Below, in pieces: positions 1 to 10,628 of a stretch of DNA of 64,000 nucleotides. The DNA is from Spraguea lophii (Eukaryota > Microsporidia > Spragueidae). Location of the stretch: the NCBI GenBank assembly GCA_001887945.1, contig LDOQ01000300.1, forward strand, positions 1-64,000. The letters run 5' to 3'. Made by a program: the position numbers and the translations under genes. How positions within the stretch are numbered: position 1 is the first letter of the stretch; every line of letters starts with the position of its first letter. Under the pieces are notes generated by a model. It worked only from the letters and a program-made list of their open reading frames with translations. It ran no database searches and had not been told where the DNA came from.

Positions 1-120
1 GCATATCTGTAGTGAAACCAGTTAGTACAAGTTTAATGTCGCTCGAGGAACCGAAGGTCACAGACCATGGTAGGCCGCAACCGGCCAGGAAGCTTTGATA
101 AATAAAAGTTTCATTCGTAA
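1..120 (+). repeat. SINE-like repeat, 3' end (cut by window edge)
   Basis: This is the 3' quarter of the dispersed repeat seen complete at 26521-26995. Shared blocks are GAAACCAGTTAGTACAAG, GAGGAACCGAA, a GGCCGCAACCGGCCAGG-like block and the terminal GATAAATAAAAGTTT followed by an A run. It matches the intact copy closely, so it is fairly young. Its head lies outside the window. Confidence 0.8.
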
Positions 121-159
121 AAAAAAAAATTGTTGAAATTAGTATAAAAAATTATTTTT

Positions 160-597
160 TAAATAACACTTTAATTATAGCCAAAGCATTCTTGTTGATT
201 ATAACCCATCGTCCTCTGAAATAACTGGTTTATTAAACCATGAGTATTATGTATCATCTTGCCCGATTGTCTATATGTATTAATTTTATCTTACTTTTGT
301 TCTTGGGCGTTAAGAATTATATATTTTTAATTACCATTTTATCAATATTAATGAATTTCTAGCATTCCTCTTAGCATAGCATTGCTAGAATCACTAATGA
401 ATATATGTGTTGCAACTATATCAATTAATCGTCGTTTCGATTTAATACTGAATTGTTTTACAAAACATAATCAAGTTATGCTATCGTATCTTCATACATA
501 TTTTTTTATTTTAAAAATTTTCTGGATGAAAAGATTTGAATCCAGTAAGCTTACAATTTGGTCATCCCCTCCCAACAACTTAGTCAAATAGAATTTA
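160..597 (-). repeat. SINE-like repeat, degenerate, near full length
   Basis: A minus-strand copy whose tRNA-like head lies at about 520-597, next to the CTGGATGA motif that marks the head in the intact copy. The 3' end lies near 165-240. Its B-box region is still recognisable (GATTTGAATCC on the plus strand). The body has drifted strongly toward A and T. The small open frame at 382-591 lies entirely inside it and is not taken as a gene. Confidence 0.65.
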
Positions 598-912
598 TTG
601 TCATAAATATCTTTAATATTAAATATAATCCAATATAAACTTTTCCTTCGCTAGTGAAAATAAAATAATGATTTGTTATATTTATGTTTTAAAACAGCAA
701 ATGATTAACCGTAATAAATATTTAAAATTAAACTATAAATAATAATAAGAATCACATTTACTTATTTTTCTTTTCTTCTTATAATCTATTATAAGATGAT
801 AAATAATTTTGTCTTTATTATATTATATTATTTGTTTTATTCAACATAATTTAATTCGTTCTTTTTCCTTTTAAAGATTTCTTGATAATTTCTTTAATTT
901 TTTTAAACCCTC

Positions 913-3153
913 ATGTTACCTATCCAAAATCTTATAGCGTTATTAAAAACGAATCCACAAATGTTGAAACCTTTAGAAGTTGAAGTATATAGATTAACAG
1001 AGGTTGAAGATAATAGCGAATTGGCAGTGTTAAAAAATGGGACTTCGGAAGAGCAGCTTTATTTCTTAATAATTTTCGAGCAAAAAATAAAACATTTCAA
1101 AAAAATTGGAAGATCAGATGTCATTGTACGTCTTATTCAGTTATTGGATTTTTATCCTAAATTTTATATAAAAAAATTTTCTCGTATTTATGCATTATTG
1201 GGATTGTATGAGTATCCTCAGAACTTTAATGGTTTTTATAATAATATTGTTCAGCTGATAAATTCAAATGATCCTTTGGGTATTATGATTCTTTCGGATT
1301 TCTTATTCATGGTGGAATACTCTACGGAGATTGATGGGAAAAGGAGAGGAGAGCTGACAAAAGCTAACAAAGTAATGTCAACACATTATTTACAAAAAGT
1401 GTATGAGCAATTAAAAGAACCGCATAATATTTTAAATGAGATTCTAAATGTTATAGAAGCAAATGAAAACATAAACTATGAATTTTTATTAACCATTCCT
1501 TACTCAGAAAAATTACTTGAAATCCTAAACGTTCTTTTTCATGAAAAAAAATATTTTATAAAATTTTTGAATTACATACAGAATATTCCATTAATTTTAT
1601 CAACGGTCATTGAACTTACCAGAACCAATCTCATAAACTCTGAAAGTTTATTTTTAGCATTAAATTATATATCAAAACCTACAGAAGACAAAGATATAAT
1701 TTTTTATTCCATTCTTTTTCTAAAAAAGAATAAAAAATATCTTAAGGATTTGGATAAAACTTTAAAATATAACATGATAGTCTTCCTAATTGATAAATAT
1801 ATTAAATTCAATGATATCGGTACAACAGAAAATGAATTGCTTACATTTAATACTAATTTTTTAGATATAATACGTTATCTATTGAATAACAGCACCTTGG
1901 AAGAAATAAATGATATTTTTAGAATTAAAGAAATGTTACAATGTAATAAAGTTCCTAAAAAAATATTTATGTGTATTTTAGATGAAATAAATCAGATGAT
2001 AAAAGGAAATAAACTTTATGCAGATACTACAGATATTGAAAATCTAAGAAAATATGAAAATATAAGTTTCCCGTACAATGATACTTTCTTAGATAGTTAC
2101 TTTCTTACAAAAAATAAATTTAGAGAAGCTTTAAATTATTTATTTATGTTAAAAATAGAAGATTATGAGGATAGAAGATTGATAATTAAAATAATAGAAA
2201 ATTATGATTTCAATAATGAAGAATACACAAAGCTTTTAGAATATTTTAAGGATGAAGAGATCAAAGCAAGGATATACTTAAGAAATAACATAAAAACCAC
2301 ATTTAATTTTACTACTGATACAGAATTATTTTATTTTTATTTAAAATTCAAAGGTGACGTAGACGATGACTGTTTAAATGAATTTTATACATATTTTATG
2401 AATAATTTTAATTTTTCTCTTATGAAGATAATGGGAGAAATAATAAAAAATAAAAGATTCAACAGAGAAGATATTTTAGAGAAACTGATAGAAAATTTAG
2501 ATATTTCCGGTATATCTATCTTTATAAAAGAAATACTTGCAAATTATTCTTACGAGACAAAAGATCTAAAATTTGATTTTAAAATGAAAATGATAGAAAA
2601 AATATCTTTGATAATTTTAAAAGAATGGAACAATGAAGAAGATATTTCCCACATATTAAAATTTACAGATATACTTATTAAAGAATATGATAGAAATAAA
2701 AGAACATATAATGGAAGCCAATATTTAACCAACACAACAAAAGACATGTGTACGCTATCTGTAAATATTCTTACTAATTTCTTAATTATTGATGAATTAG
2801 ATGTTCTCCATCCAATTATAAGCTTCTTAAATAAAAATAGAATTAGTGACAGAACCGTTGTGGAAAAATTAATGGTATGGTACAGATCATCCTATGATAG
2901 CTTACATGCTATGATAATAAACAATATAATTACCAGTGGTTTATTAGACAGTAAAATAAGAGAAATGAATAATGATGGAGTAATGAGTAGTAAAAAAACA
3001 AAAATAATGGTAAGAGAATATTTAAAAGAATTTAAAGGAAAACCATTATGTGAACTGTTTAAAGAAGAAAATAAAGTAAAAGAACAAGGTATATGGAATA
3101 AAGATGATAAACCCAACAACGAGTTTGATATTGAATTGGACCAACCTTTTTAA
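913..3153 (+). CDS. Exportin-like karyopherin (putative)
   Basis: A 746-residue, almost entirely helical protein. The N-terminal 150 residues fit the exportin pattern. A stretch with YPKFYIKKF is followed by DPLGIMILSDFLFMVEY and then a charged RRGELTKANKVM segment, resembling the region after the Ran-binding helices in exportin-T and exportin-1. If correct, it carries tRNA or protein out of the nucleus with Ran-GTP. The rest is helical-repeat-like with no motif I can name, and the length is below the 950-1100 residues of yeast exportins. The ATG lies two bases after a CCC tract at 908-910, the usual start context here. A degenerate SINE copy ends about 315 bp upstream. The family call is an inference from pattern and could be wrong. 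Another HEAT-type transport receptor is the main alternative. Confidence 0.45.
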   Translation: MLPIQNLIALLKTNPQMLKPLEVEVYRLTEVEDNSELAVLKNGTSEEQLYFLIIFEQKIKHFKKIGRSDVIVRLIQLLDFYPKFYIKKFSRIYALLGLYEYPQNFNGFYNNIVQLINSNDPLGIMILSDFLFMVEYSTEIDGKRRGELTKANKVMSTHYLQKVYEQLKEPHNILNEILNVIEANENINYEFLLTIPYSEKLLEILNVLFHEKKYFIKFLNYIQNIPLILSTVIELTRTNLINSESLFLALNYISKPTEDKDIIFYSILFLKKNKKYLKDLDKTLKYNMIVFLIDKYIKFNDIGTTENELLTFNTNFLDIIRYLLNNSTLEEINDIFRIKEMLQCNKVPKKIFMCILDEINQMIKGNKLYADTTDIENLRKYENISFPYNDTFLDSYFLTKNKFREALNYLFMLKIEDYEDRRLIIKIIENYDFNNEEYTKLLEYFKDEEIKARIYLRNNIKTTFNFTTDTELFYFYLKFKGDVDDDCLNEFYTYFMNNFNFSLMKIMGEIIKNKRFNREDILEKLIENLDISGISIFIKEILANYSYETKDLKFDFKMKMIEKISLIILKEWNNEEDISHILKFTDILIKEYDRNKRTYNGSQYLTNTTKDMCTLSVNILTNFLIIDELDVLHPIISFLNKNRISDRTVVEKLMVWYRSSYDSLHAMIINNIITSGLLDSKIREMNNDGVMSSKKTKIMVREYLKEFKGKPLCELFKEENKVKEQGIWNKDDKPNNEFDIELDQPF

Positions 3154-3784
3154 AGTACCAGAATAAATTTTATTATAATTTCTTAAAAGTTTTTAATTTT
3201 TTATGAGAAAATATAATGTAATATTTTATATCACCATTTAAATTTTATTTCTTACAAAGTATTTAATAACAATAATAAGTATATTCTATAATGTTTAGAA
3301 AGAATCACGTATACCTTATGACTACAAATAATTATAATAATATAAACTTTGGAAAAAAGTTAAAAATTATTTATCATGGAACAGATTCAACATGTGAAGC
3401 GGTATGATAACTTAGATCTTTAATATAATTTATAATAAAAAGTGTTAAGACGAAGATAAAATTCATAACGAAGAAAACGATGATTATAAAAAATCTAAAT
3501 TCTGATTATGCAAAAGGAATTTGTTGAACATCCTATTATTACAATCAAAATTCTGAAAATTTAAATTTACAAAATCCATTTACAGCGATTTTGAATACTT
3601 GTATTATTCATTAAAAACATTGTTCTCATTCCTTTCTGAATTAGTTATCAATACAAGAATTAAATGTGAAATATAAAATCACGTGAATTTTATTAATATA
3701 AAAATCTAATTAATATGAAATTTAATATATTAATTTCTAACTATAGATTGATCGATGAGATTTTTTTCAAATAGCATTTTAATT
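3154..3784. other. Gene-free spacer, AT-rich
   Basis: No supported gene. A 38-codon open frame begins at about 3291 and is followed by short open pieces broken by stops up to about 3570. These may be the remains of a coding sequence, possibly part of the decayed element downstream. I cannot assign them. Confidence 0.4.
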
Positions 3785-4120
3785 ATTATCAAAATGTTCC
3801 AGCTGATTATAACCCACAATGGTCCAAGACTGTTGATTTCCTAAAACGCGAGCAAGTTGTATAACCCGGTTTCATTATATATATGCATTAATCCCATCTT
3901 ATCTTATGCTTCAGAGCATTGTGGTTTTGTGTATGATTCACATCACCTCCTCTCTTCAATCCTTAATAAGATACCAATCTTCTTCTTCACATAATATTGG
4001 CTGAGCAAGTAATCAATACAAGAAGTACAGTTACACCAGCTAAACATTACTTTAATCACGTAATGGGTTGTTATGTAACATAATCATGTTACATTATCGA
4101 ACCCTCAACTGATCAATAAA
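3785..4120 (-). repeat. SINE-like repeat, head missing
   Basis: A minus-strand copy of the dispersed repeat. Matching blocks include TATGCATTAATCCCATCTTA, the ATATTGGCTGAGCAAGTAATC segment and ACTACTTTAATC-like sequence, in the same order as at 26600-26860. The tRNA-like head is absent, so the copy is 5' truncated or its head has decayed beyond recognition. It sits immediately before a decayed transposase. Confidence 0.7.
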
Positions 4121-4401
4121 TATTGACATTAATTAATCTATATAAAGGTAAATTAATAATACATGTATAAATAAACTCCCATTATAATTAAACGATGTGT
4201 ATTAACAAAGGTTTTATAATTATCAGATAGTATGTTTCTCTTATGTCTGGACATTTCATACATAATATTGTAAAAAATTTCTTATAATACAATCTCCTAC
4301 GAGGAAAATATACAAAAATATTTATATTTTTTTAACATATGAACACTCATCATCTTCATTTATTTTTATAAATAAATCAAAATTTTTAGAAATGTATATA
4401 A

Positions 4402-4740
4402 AATAGAATAATTTTAGTTGACATATCATCATATTTACAAATAAGTGATGTAAGAAATAAAAACTTTAATTTTATAGTTGTTACTAACAAAGAACAAATT
4501 TTAAATTATAAGAATAATATCAATAATACCAATAATTTATATTTTGGTAAATATTGAATGAAGCTAATTAATATTATTAAAGAAATATAAATTGTCAATC
4601 ATTATATAATAGATAATACAATGAATAACATTTTAATGGTATAAAAGAATAATTATTTTTATGAATAATCTTAATGTTGTTTGTCTTCCTCCATATTTAC
4701 CGCTTCTGAATATAATAGAAAATTGATTTACCAAGAAATA
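4402..4740 (+). pseudogene. Decayed DDE transposase (Tc1/mariner-IS630 type)
   Basis: Conceptual translation gives, in order, a segment containing NFIVVTNKEQILNY, then YIIDNTMNN, which resembles the second catalytic-Asp motif (IIMDNA), then LPPYLPLLNIIEN, which resembles the LPPYSPxLNPIEN motif carrying the third catalytic acid. The reading frame is broken by TGA after position 4555, by TAA near 4590 and by a frame change around 4630. A further TGA follows IIEN, where the family usually has a hydrophobic residue. The element is dead. Its N-terminal DNA-binding part was not found. It was possibly separated from this part by the SINE copy directly upstream. Confidence 0.7.
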
Positions 4741-5001
4741 GTAATAATACAAATAATAAATTTTTATTGAAATAAATGTGAGTTTTAATTGTATTAAGTA
4801 AAATGATATAAATGGATATTACGGAAATATGCTCGAGTATTTACCAGGATTACAAAATATAAAAAACGATTGAATACAACTTTTTAATAAATTTATTTAG
4901 AAAAATATACAAAATTGTTCATAAATCCATATAAGTATTATAAGATTATTAAAACATATATTTTTATAATATTATATATTTCTATATTATACTAAAAAAT
5001 A
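4741..5001. other. Short AT-rich spacer
   Basis: Nothing recognisable. It separates the dead transposase from the 3' end of the minus-strand gene that follows. Confidence 0.4.
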
Positions 5002-5370
5002 TTAATCATCTTTATTATCTTCTTCTTCTTCACTCTCATTACAATAATCCTTTATATCAAATCCATATTTTTTTAAATTTAAAGCTTTAAATATATCTTT
5101 TCCATTATGATCATATGAATCTATAAGCATTATAATACAATTATTTATACATTCCTTCCATTTTTCTATTTCTTCTTCCATATTTTTATTTTCTTCGTAT
5201 AGTTTTTCTATCATTTTTAATTTTTTAAAAATATCTTTTTTTATAAACAATGGATCTTTGAATTGATCAGAATATCTACGCTTCTTTTCACGTAAGAAAT
5301 AATATTTTTTATTATTTAAAATTTTTATATGATAATTGTTGGTGTTATTAGGTGGAGAAGTGTAAAACAT
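5002..5370 (-). CDS. Small coiled-coil protein, possibly Sfr1/Mei5-like
   Basis: 122 residues. A basic N-terminal half (about 20-50) is followed by a coiled coil (about 50-75), then KWKECINNCIIMLIDSY and a segment ending LNLKKYGFDIKDYC, and a final run of acidic residues. The order (coiled coil, Trp-containing helix, short helix, then a hydrophobic residue and an acidic tail) recalls the C-terminal half of Sfr1/Mei5, the Swi5 partner that loads Rad51. That likeness is weak and I treat it as a suggestion. The start is supported by CCC immediately before ATG (GGG at 5371-5373 on the plus strand), the strongest start context in this genome, so the gene is probably real. Spacers of 0.26 kb (3' side) and 1.1 kb (5' side) flank it. 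Confidence 0.55.
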   Translation of the reverse strand: MFYTSPPNNTNNYHIKILNNKKYYFLREKKRRYSDQFKDPLFIKKDIFKKLKMIEKLYEENKNMEEEIEKWKECINNCIIMLIDSYDHNGKDIFKALNLKKYGFDIKDYCNESEEEEDNKDD

Positions 5371-6511
5371 GGGTAATTATATTCAAATGGAAAAATTAAT
5401 GTAAGAAAGTTAATCTTTTAAAGAACAAAAGAAATATAATTGAAAATTATTTTTTATTCATAAATTAATTTTATAATTGATCTTTTTTTATTTTTATTAA
5501 AGAGAAAAGAAACCCTTCATTCATTATTGGAGTCTTATGGTTAATTACTAGATTCTTATAATTCAAACATAGAAGAATATTATTCTTTTACTTCATATTA
5601 TAATTATTATTCATAATAATTCTATTTTACTTAGAATTTATATTATATTCATTGATTTTAAATAATTTCTATTTCCTCTTATGTTTATTCTTCTACTTAT
5701 GATATTCTATGCTCTTATAATTCCATTTGAATAAATATCAGTAATAAAGTTCTATCTCTAAATTTATATTTATGAGTAGATCAATATATTTTAAATGATA
5801 TTATTATTTAATGTTAATATTATCAGTATATATCTTATGTAATTTATTATTACAAACATTATTATTGTTGTTGTATGATAATTTATATTGTTATTTAAAT
5901 AATTAGAAATATTATTTTTATTATTTTATAGAAGAAAAAAAGATCTAATAAATTATAATAACTAATACATTACGTGTATGTTAATATATGTTATTAGTTA
6001 TTACAATTTATTATATGTTTAAGAAATAGAGTATAAATGTATATTATAGATCTTTTATATATAATTTTAAATATTTACCAAAAAAATCATATAAAATTTA
6101 TTCGATATTTGTGGCATTTTAAAATTATTGGTTTTAGAATATTTATTTATAAGAAATTACAATGTATTTATATTTCAGAATATTTTTTTGGTTAAATTAC
6201 AATAAAAACAAAAAAACAATGATTATTGTTATGTATTATAGTGTAAATTGTTTTGAATATTCCATACTTGTTAATATAATACCTTAAACCATAATATTTG
6301 TACTTTTGTGGAAGATTTTAGATAATTTATATTGTGTCTTCTTATGACTTCAAAAATGTCATTTTTATTATTTTGAAATTTAGATTTAAAAAGAAATTGT
6401 TAATTCTTAGTAGAATTACTTTTTTTAATGTTTTTGTAATTATATCTAAAGATCTAATTTCTTTATAACAAAAAATGATAATGATATAAAAAAATCAGAA
6501 AATATATAGCC
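5371..6511. other. Gene-free spacer, 1.1 kb
   Basis: Extremely AT-rich with no coding frame worth reporting. The only structure I see is the inverted repeat at 5946-6013. The spacer holds the divergent upstream regions of the minus-strand coiled-coil gene and the plus-strand zinc-finger gene. Confidence 0.5.
5946..6013. repeat. Inverted repeat (22-bp arms)
   Basis: The left arm (about 5946-5967) and right arm (about 5992-6013) are complementary with one or two mismatches, around a 24-base loop. The arms contain AATAACTAATA and its complement. One of several such hairpins in spacers of this window. Confidence 0.65.
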
Positions 6512-7111
6512 ATGGATAATATAAATAAAGAAAACGTGGAAAATAAAGAGAACATAGAATTGAACAAGGATATTATGTCGGAGGATAGCATAAAGAGTAA
6601 GCCCAAAAATGACTTTAATGAATTACGTAATTCACCCGAAAATGAAGATTCACAAAACTCTGTTGAGATGTATTTAGATTCAATATGGAAAGATACTGTC
6701 TTTGAAATAAAGTATGGGAGGGGTTTTAAACCAATATCCGAAAAACAAATTATCATTGATGCTGAACGTATGTTTATGAGTGATTTTAATTGTTGTGGTT
6801 TACGATTTGAAAGAAAAAATCAATATCTGGAACATAAATTTATGGTGCACGATAGTATTGCCCCAGAAGAACCCGTGAAAAAGGAGGAGGAAGAATCATT
6901 TGCATGTCATTTAAAAGGATGTAATAAAGTATATGCATCATCTTATGGATTAAAATATCATTTAGAAAGAGGACATGCAAAAAAACAAGATGATTTAATT
7001 AAACCTCATGTATGTCCTTTACCCAACTGCAAAAAAAGATATAAAAATTCTAATGGGCTAAAATACCATATGAAGCATGGTCATGTAAAAAAGAAAAAAC
7101 CAACTATTTAA
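6512..7111 (+). CDS. C2H2 zinc-finger factor, Sfp1-like
   Basis: 199 residues. After an acidic, Asn-rich N-terminus there are three fingers. An atypical first finger at about 94-113 contains FNCCGLRFE and ends with His108 and His113. Two standard fingers follow, at Cys132/Cys137/His150/His155 and Cys168/Cys173/His186/His191. The last reads RYKNSNGLKYHMKHGH, close to the signature of fungal Sfp1-type regulators, which also carry the unusual CCGL first finger. Yeast Sfp1 activates ribosomal protein and ribosome-assembly genes in response to nutrients. A similar nuclear role here is inferred. The protein is far shorter than yeast Sfp1 (683 residues) and is little more than the DNA-binding part. 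The start lacks a CCC tract. The stop is only 38 bp from the start of NSP1, on the same strand. Confidence 0.75.
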   Translation: MDNINKENVENKENIELNKDIMSEDSIKSKPKNDFNELRNSPENEDSQNSVEMYLDSIWKDTVFEIKYGRGFKPISEKQIIIDAERMFMSDFNCCGLRFERKNQYLEHKFMVHDSIAPEEPVKKEEEESFACHLKGCNKVYASSYGLKYHLERGHAKKQDDLIKPHVCPLPNCKKRYKNSNGLKYHMKHGHVKKKKPTI

Positions 7112-7140
7112 TAAACGATTTTTTGGAAATAAATTTTTAT

Positions 7141-7143
7141 CCC
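7141..7143 (+). promoter_or_regulatory. CCC start motif deciding the NSP1 start
   Basis: CCC lies six bases before ATG 7150. The reading frame is open further upstream to a TTG at 7123, but no ATG occurs there. The CCC context favours 7150. Confidence 0.6.
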
Positions 7144-7149
7144 TCAAAT

Positions 7150-8031
7150 ATGAATTCTAATAATAATTCTCCTTTTTCTTTCGGACAACAAAATAACACT
7201 CAGAATGAGAATAAACCTAATTTATTTCCTCAATCTACTTCTTCTAATATATTTAATCCACAGACACAACAAACCAATACAAATAATCAACCTTCACAAA
7301 ATCAACCATTTAATTTAGGTGGAAATCAAACACAAACTAATGCTTTTTCAACAATACCAAAAGTAGGAGAATCTGGAAACCCATTTTCAACACAACCACA
7401 AACTATGGATTCTCAATCAAATCCAACACAAACTCAGAATACACCATTTCAACAATTTAAAGCACCACCAACTATGTCAACACAACAACCAGGAGCACAA
7501 ACTTATCCTAATAATATTATTATCCCGCCTACACCAATGGTTACAAAAACAGAACAAGAATTATCTGCTGAGATTGATACACCAATAGGATTTGGACAAA
7601 AAGTAGTAAATGAAATAGTTGAAGAGATAAAAGAAAATCTTGAAAAAGATGTAAAAAATTATAAAAAAGTGGCACAAGAAGTATTTGCAGCCAACGAAAA
7701 AATAATTAAAGCCAGAAATAATTATTCTTCCACTATCAAACTTATTGAAAAAGAAGAAAGTAAATTGAAAGAATTAGATGGAACAATCGATTTATTTAAT
7801 GAATATTTTACAACAACAAGAAAAGAACTTGATCTTAAAGACACGTCTATGATAAAAAAAGACCAACTTCTTGATTGCATATTTGAAATAGAAAATTTAT
7901 ATGGTGATTTTAATTCGTTGGTAGCTGAGATAAAAGATGAAGATGATGAAATCATGGCTGTGATAAATGAAAATATGGGAATAATAAAAGAATTAGATAG
8001 AGATCTCAAGAAGTTAGAAGTAAAAAAATAA
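7150..8031 (+). CDS. NSP1: Nucleoporin NSP1/Nup62-like
   Basis: 293 residues in two parts. Residues 1-130 are rich in Asn, Gln, Thr and Pro, with scattered phenylalanine motifs (SFGQ, GFGQ, PFNLGG) like a reduced FG-repeat domain. Residues about 145-293 form a continuous coiled coil containing NYKKVAQEVFAANEKI and an LYGDF segment, matching the Nsp1_C domain. The protein belongs to the central channel of the nuclear pore, where its coiled coil assembles with Nup54- and Nup58-like partners. FG repeats are far fewer than in yeast Nsp1 (823 residues), as expected in a reduced genome. It lies 38 bp downstream of the Sfp1-like gene on the same strand, so transcripts of the two may overlap. Confidence 0.85.
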   Translation: MNSNNNSPFSFGQQNNTQNENKPNLFPQSTSSNIFNPQTQQTNTNNQPSQNQPFNLGGNQTQTNAFSTIPKVGESGNPFSTQPQTMDSQSNPTQTQNTPFQQFKAPPTMSTQQPGAQTYPNNIIIPPTPMVTKTEQELSAEIDTPIGFGQKVVNEIVEEIKENLEKDVKNYKKVAQEVFAANEKIIKARNNYSSTIKLIEKEESKLKELDGTIDLFNEYFTTTRKELDLKDTSMIKKDQLLDCIFEIENLYGDFNSLVAEIKDEDDEIMAVINENMGIIKELDRDLKKLEVKK

Positions 8032-8138
8032 TTAAATATTTTATTATAGGTTTAATTTCTTTCATTGTTTTTTGTTTATTGGTCTATAACACAGTTATAG
8101 AAAACAATATTTAATTTTATTATTGCTTAATTACCAAC

Positions 8139-8575
8139 CTATTTGATCCAGCGATCATAAACTGGTAACTAAACCTCAAGTATAATGCGTTCGTATTTTT
8201 CATTGAAGAAAATATTTTCTACCAAAAAAAAATCAAAAGTAGTTGATTGGTTGATATCTATACAATGTAACTTAGTTATATCTTGTATAATTAATCATAC
8301 GTTATGTTAAAATACTATTTAACACAAATGTATTTTCAATCCCGGTATTAATTTGTAAATCTAAATTACTATACAAAGAAAATTGTTAGAATTTCAAAAA
8401 GGTTGAAAGAGTGGTAATTAACCAATACGTAAAATCTTATCGTTTTAGAGCATAAGCGAATATGGGATTAAAACATACGCATGCAATACAATGAACTAAT
8501 ACAAGTTATTTGTGCTTTGAGGAAATCAACTCTTTTAAACCATATTGGCCATAATCAACCAAATCTGTTTAATAA
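8139..8575 (+). repeat. SINE-like repeat, degenerate, full length
   Basis: A plus-strand copy. The head (about 8139-8215) contains TTTGATCCAGCGATCAT in place of the A box, GGTAACTAAACCTCAAG, and a damaged B box (TGCGTTCGTAT). The body keeps the TAAAATACTATTTAACAC-like segment and the CAATCC...TTGATT pairing of blocks. The 3' part keeps GAGCATAAG and ACAAGTTATTTGTGCTTTGAGG. It ends about 140 bp before the next gene. Confidence 0.7.
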
Positions 8576-8712
8576 GTAATTAAGCATATTAAAAGAAGAA
8601 ACAAGAATAAATTATTAATTTAAAAAAAACAATAACAAAAATCTCATTATAAAATAAATTATTTTTTCTTTCTTTTTTTAAATTAATAATTTATGCATAA
8701 ACAACAATTCCC

Positions 8713-10395
8713 ATGGAGAAAGAATCAAAACAATTAGATCTTATAGAAAACTTCTATTCCATGGATTTTAATCCTGTAGAATTTATAAATGATACATTTA
8801 AAGATAGTAGTGAGTTTGATATTAAGGAATATTCTGAAAATTTGTTTATGAATATAGAAGATGATAAGAAGAAGAGTAGAGATATGGTTAAAATACATTT
8901 TAATAAATATATAGAAAGTAGAGAACTTATTAAAAGTTTAAAAAAACATGAGGATCTTTTAAAATCTTCAGAAATACAAATAAATCATATTTTAGCGTCT
9001 AATAATGAATTATTGAATAAATTTATAAAATTTATGAGAGAGAAGAAGATAGATTTGGAAAATGAAGAAAAAGAGAGGAGAAGAGAATATTTTAAAAATA
9101 AATATAAAATATTATTTGAATTTGAAAATAGGTTAAAAGATTATTTAAATAGAAATGATTATAAGAAATATGTAGAACATTATAAAAAAGGATTAAGAGT
9201 TTATAAAGAAGTTGAAGGTTCTAAGTTTTTAAAGAAATTGTTCAATAAGAATTGTAAAGTAGAATTTTTAAATAAAATAACAGATGAAATACAAAATGAA
9301 AATAACAGCGTTGAAGAAATTTTAAAATATTTTTCATATTATTTTGAAATAGAAAAAGGAGATAAAAAAGCTTTAGGAAATACAGTGCTTGTAAATGTAA
9401 AAATATTTCTTAATAGAACATATGATTTAGTATTATCATGGGATGAATTGAATGAAACTACTTTTTACATTTTTAAGATGTTGAATGTGATAGATTTATT
9501 TTTTATAGAAAATTTAATTGTAGAAGAATTTTTAAAGAAAATAGAAGAAACCATTGATAGATTAGAAATGACAGATAATGTAGAAGAAATAAATACAGAA
9601 ATAAATAAGAATATAATCGTATATAAAATATTTTTAAAAAGATTGAGAAAGATAGCTACAGGTTTAAATGAAAAAGTAAATAATCAGGTTGTAATAAGAT
9701 TTGTAAGAGGAATAGAAGAAATAGAAGATAAAATACTTAATATTTTATGGAAAGATGGTTTTTATATTTTAAGAGATGATATTAATTCCTATGAAGATAA
9801 AATATTCAAAATTTTGGAAGAATCAATAAAAATAACAGAAAATAATAAAAAAGTAGAAAAGAAACTTAGAAATACGATAGAGAAATATTTAGATTTTAAA
9901 AATTGGAAAAATCTTAGTACAGAAAAAGATAAAATAGTATTTAAATCCTCATTAATTTATGTTTTTAAAAAAGAAAATCATATTGAAAATGATAATAGTG
10001 ATGGATCTTTTTATTTTTACACAGAATATCTTCAAGGATTAACAGAATTAAAAGAAAAGATAAAAAAATATTCTAATTTTTTCGATAAACCTAAATATTT
10101 GGTATCTAAAATTTCTGATTTGATAATAGAAGCAGAAGATAAAGCCATAAATGAAATTGTTTCAAAAATAAAAATAACAGAAGATGACGTTGAGAATTTA
10201 ATGATAGCACTTAAAATTGTTTTAATTTTCAAATTCAGTTATAAAAAAATACTTAAGAAAATAAATTATGATTCTAATGTTTATAATTATTTTCTGAGTA
10301 AAATAAAAAAAGTAGAAGTAAATTTAAATGAAGAGGAAAAAGAGGAAGTAACAAAATTGGGATGGAAATTTAATTATCTTTTAAATTTATCATAA
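8713..10395 (+). CDS. Exocyst Sec5-like tethering subunit (putative)
   Basis: 560 residues, helical throughout. The N-terminus reads FNPVEFINDTF, then after about 20 residues ENLFMNIEDDKKKSRDMV, then HFNKYIESRELIKSL. This reproduces the Sec5/Vps51-type entry: a short FxPxxF segment, a helix that ends in a run of charged residues, then NFDRFVxAKxxI. This leads into a long coiled coil (about 75-130). Sec5 is part of the exocyst, which tethers secretory vesicles to the plasma membrane. Several microsporidia keep a reduced exocyst. Yeast Sec5 is 971 residues, so this would be a compact form. CCC directly precedes the ATG. Another CATCHR-family subunit cannot be excluded. Confidence 0.5.
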   Translation: MEKESKQLDLIENFYSMDFNPVEFINDTFKDSSEFDIKEYSENLFMNIEDDKKKSRDMVKIHFNKYIESRELIKSLKKHEDLLKSSEIQINHILASNNELLNKFIKFMREKKIDLENEEKERRREYFKNKYKILFEFENRLKDYLNRNDYKKYVEHYKKGLRVYKEVEGSKFLKKLFNKNCKVEFLNKITDEIQNENNSVEEILKYFSYYFEIEKGDKKALGNTVLVNVKIFLNRTYDLVLSWDELNETTFYIFKMLNVIDLFFIENLIVEEFLKKIEETIDRLEMTDNVEEINTEINKNIIVYKIFLKRLRKIATGLNEKVNNQVVIRFVRGIEEIEDKILNILWKDGFYILRDDINSYEDKIFKILEESIKITENNKKVEKKLRNTIEKYLDFKNWKNLSTEKDKIVFKSSLIYVFKKENHIENDNSDGSFYFYTEYLQGLTELKEKIKKYSNFFDKPKYLVSKISDLIIEAEDKAINEIVSKIKITEDDVENLMIALKIVLIFKFSYKKILKKINYDSNVYNYFLSKIKKVEVNLNEEEKEEVTKLGWKFNYLLNLS

Positions 10396-10620
10396 ATATT
10401 TTTGTAGTACAAATGATCAACAGAGTTTTTATATAAACAATAAAATAATTAAAAGAAATAAATATTTTCTTGGTTTTAATTCTCTTATGTTATTTTTATA
10501 TTATTACTTGTAATCTTATTATTTTATTATTCTCTTATATTCTACTTTTCTTTTATCATTCTACTTTTTTTTATTTCACTTTTCTTTTATTCTATATTTT
10601 TTTTAAAAATATTTTTTCTT

Positions 10621-10624
10621 CCCC
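10621..10624 (+). promoter_or_regulatory. CCCC start motif of RPS18
   Basis: CCCC four bases before ATG 10629, in an otherwise pyrimidine/AT-rich leader. It is typical of the translation-machinery genes in this window. Confidence 0.6.
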
Positions 10625-10628
10625 TTAA

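Noticed and set aside
382..591. 69-codon frame on the plus strand
   Set aside because: Lies entirely within a degenerate minus-strand SINE copy and has no start context or similarity.
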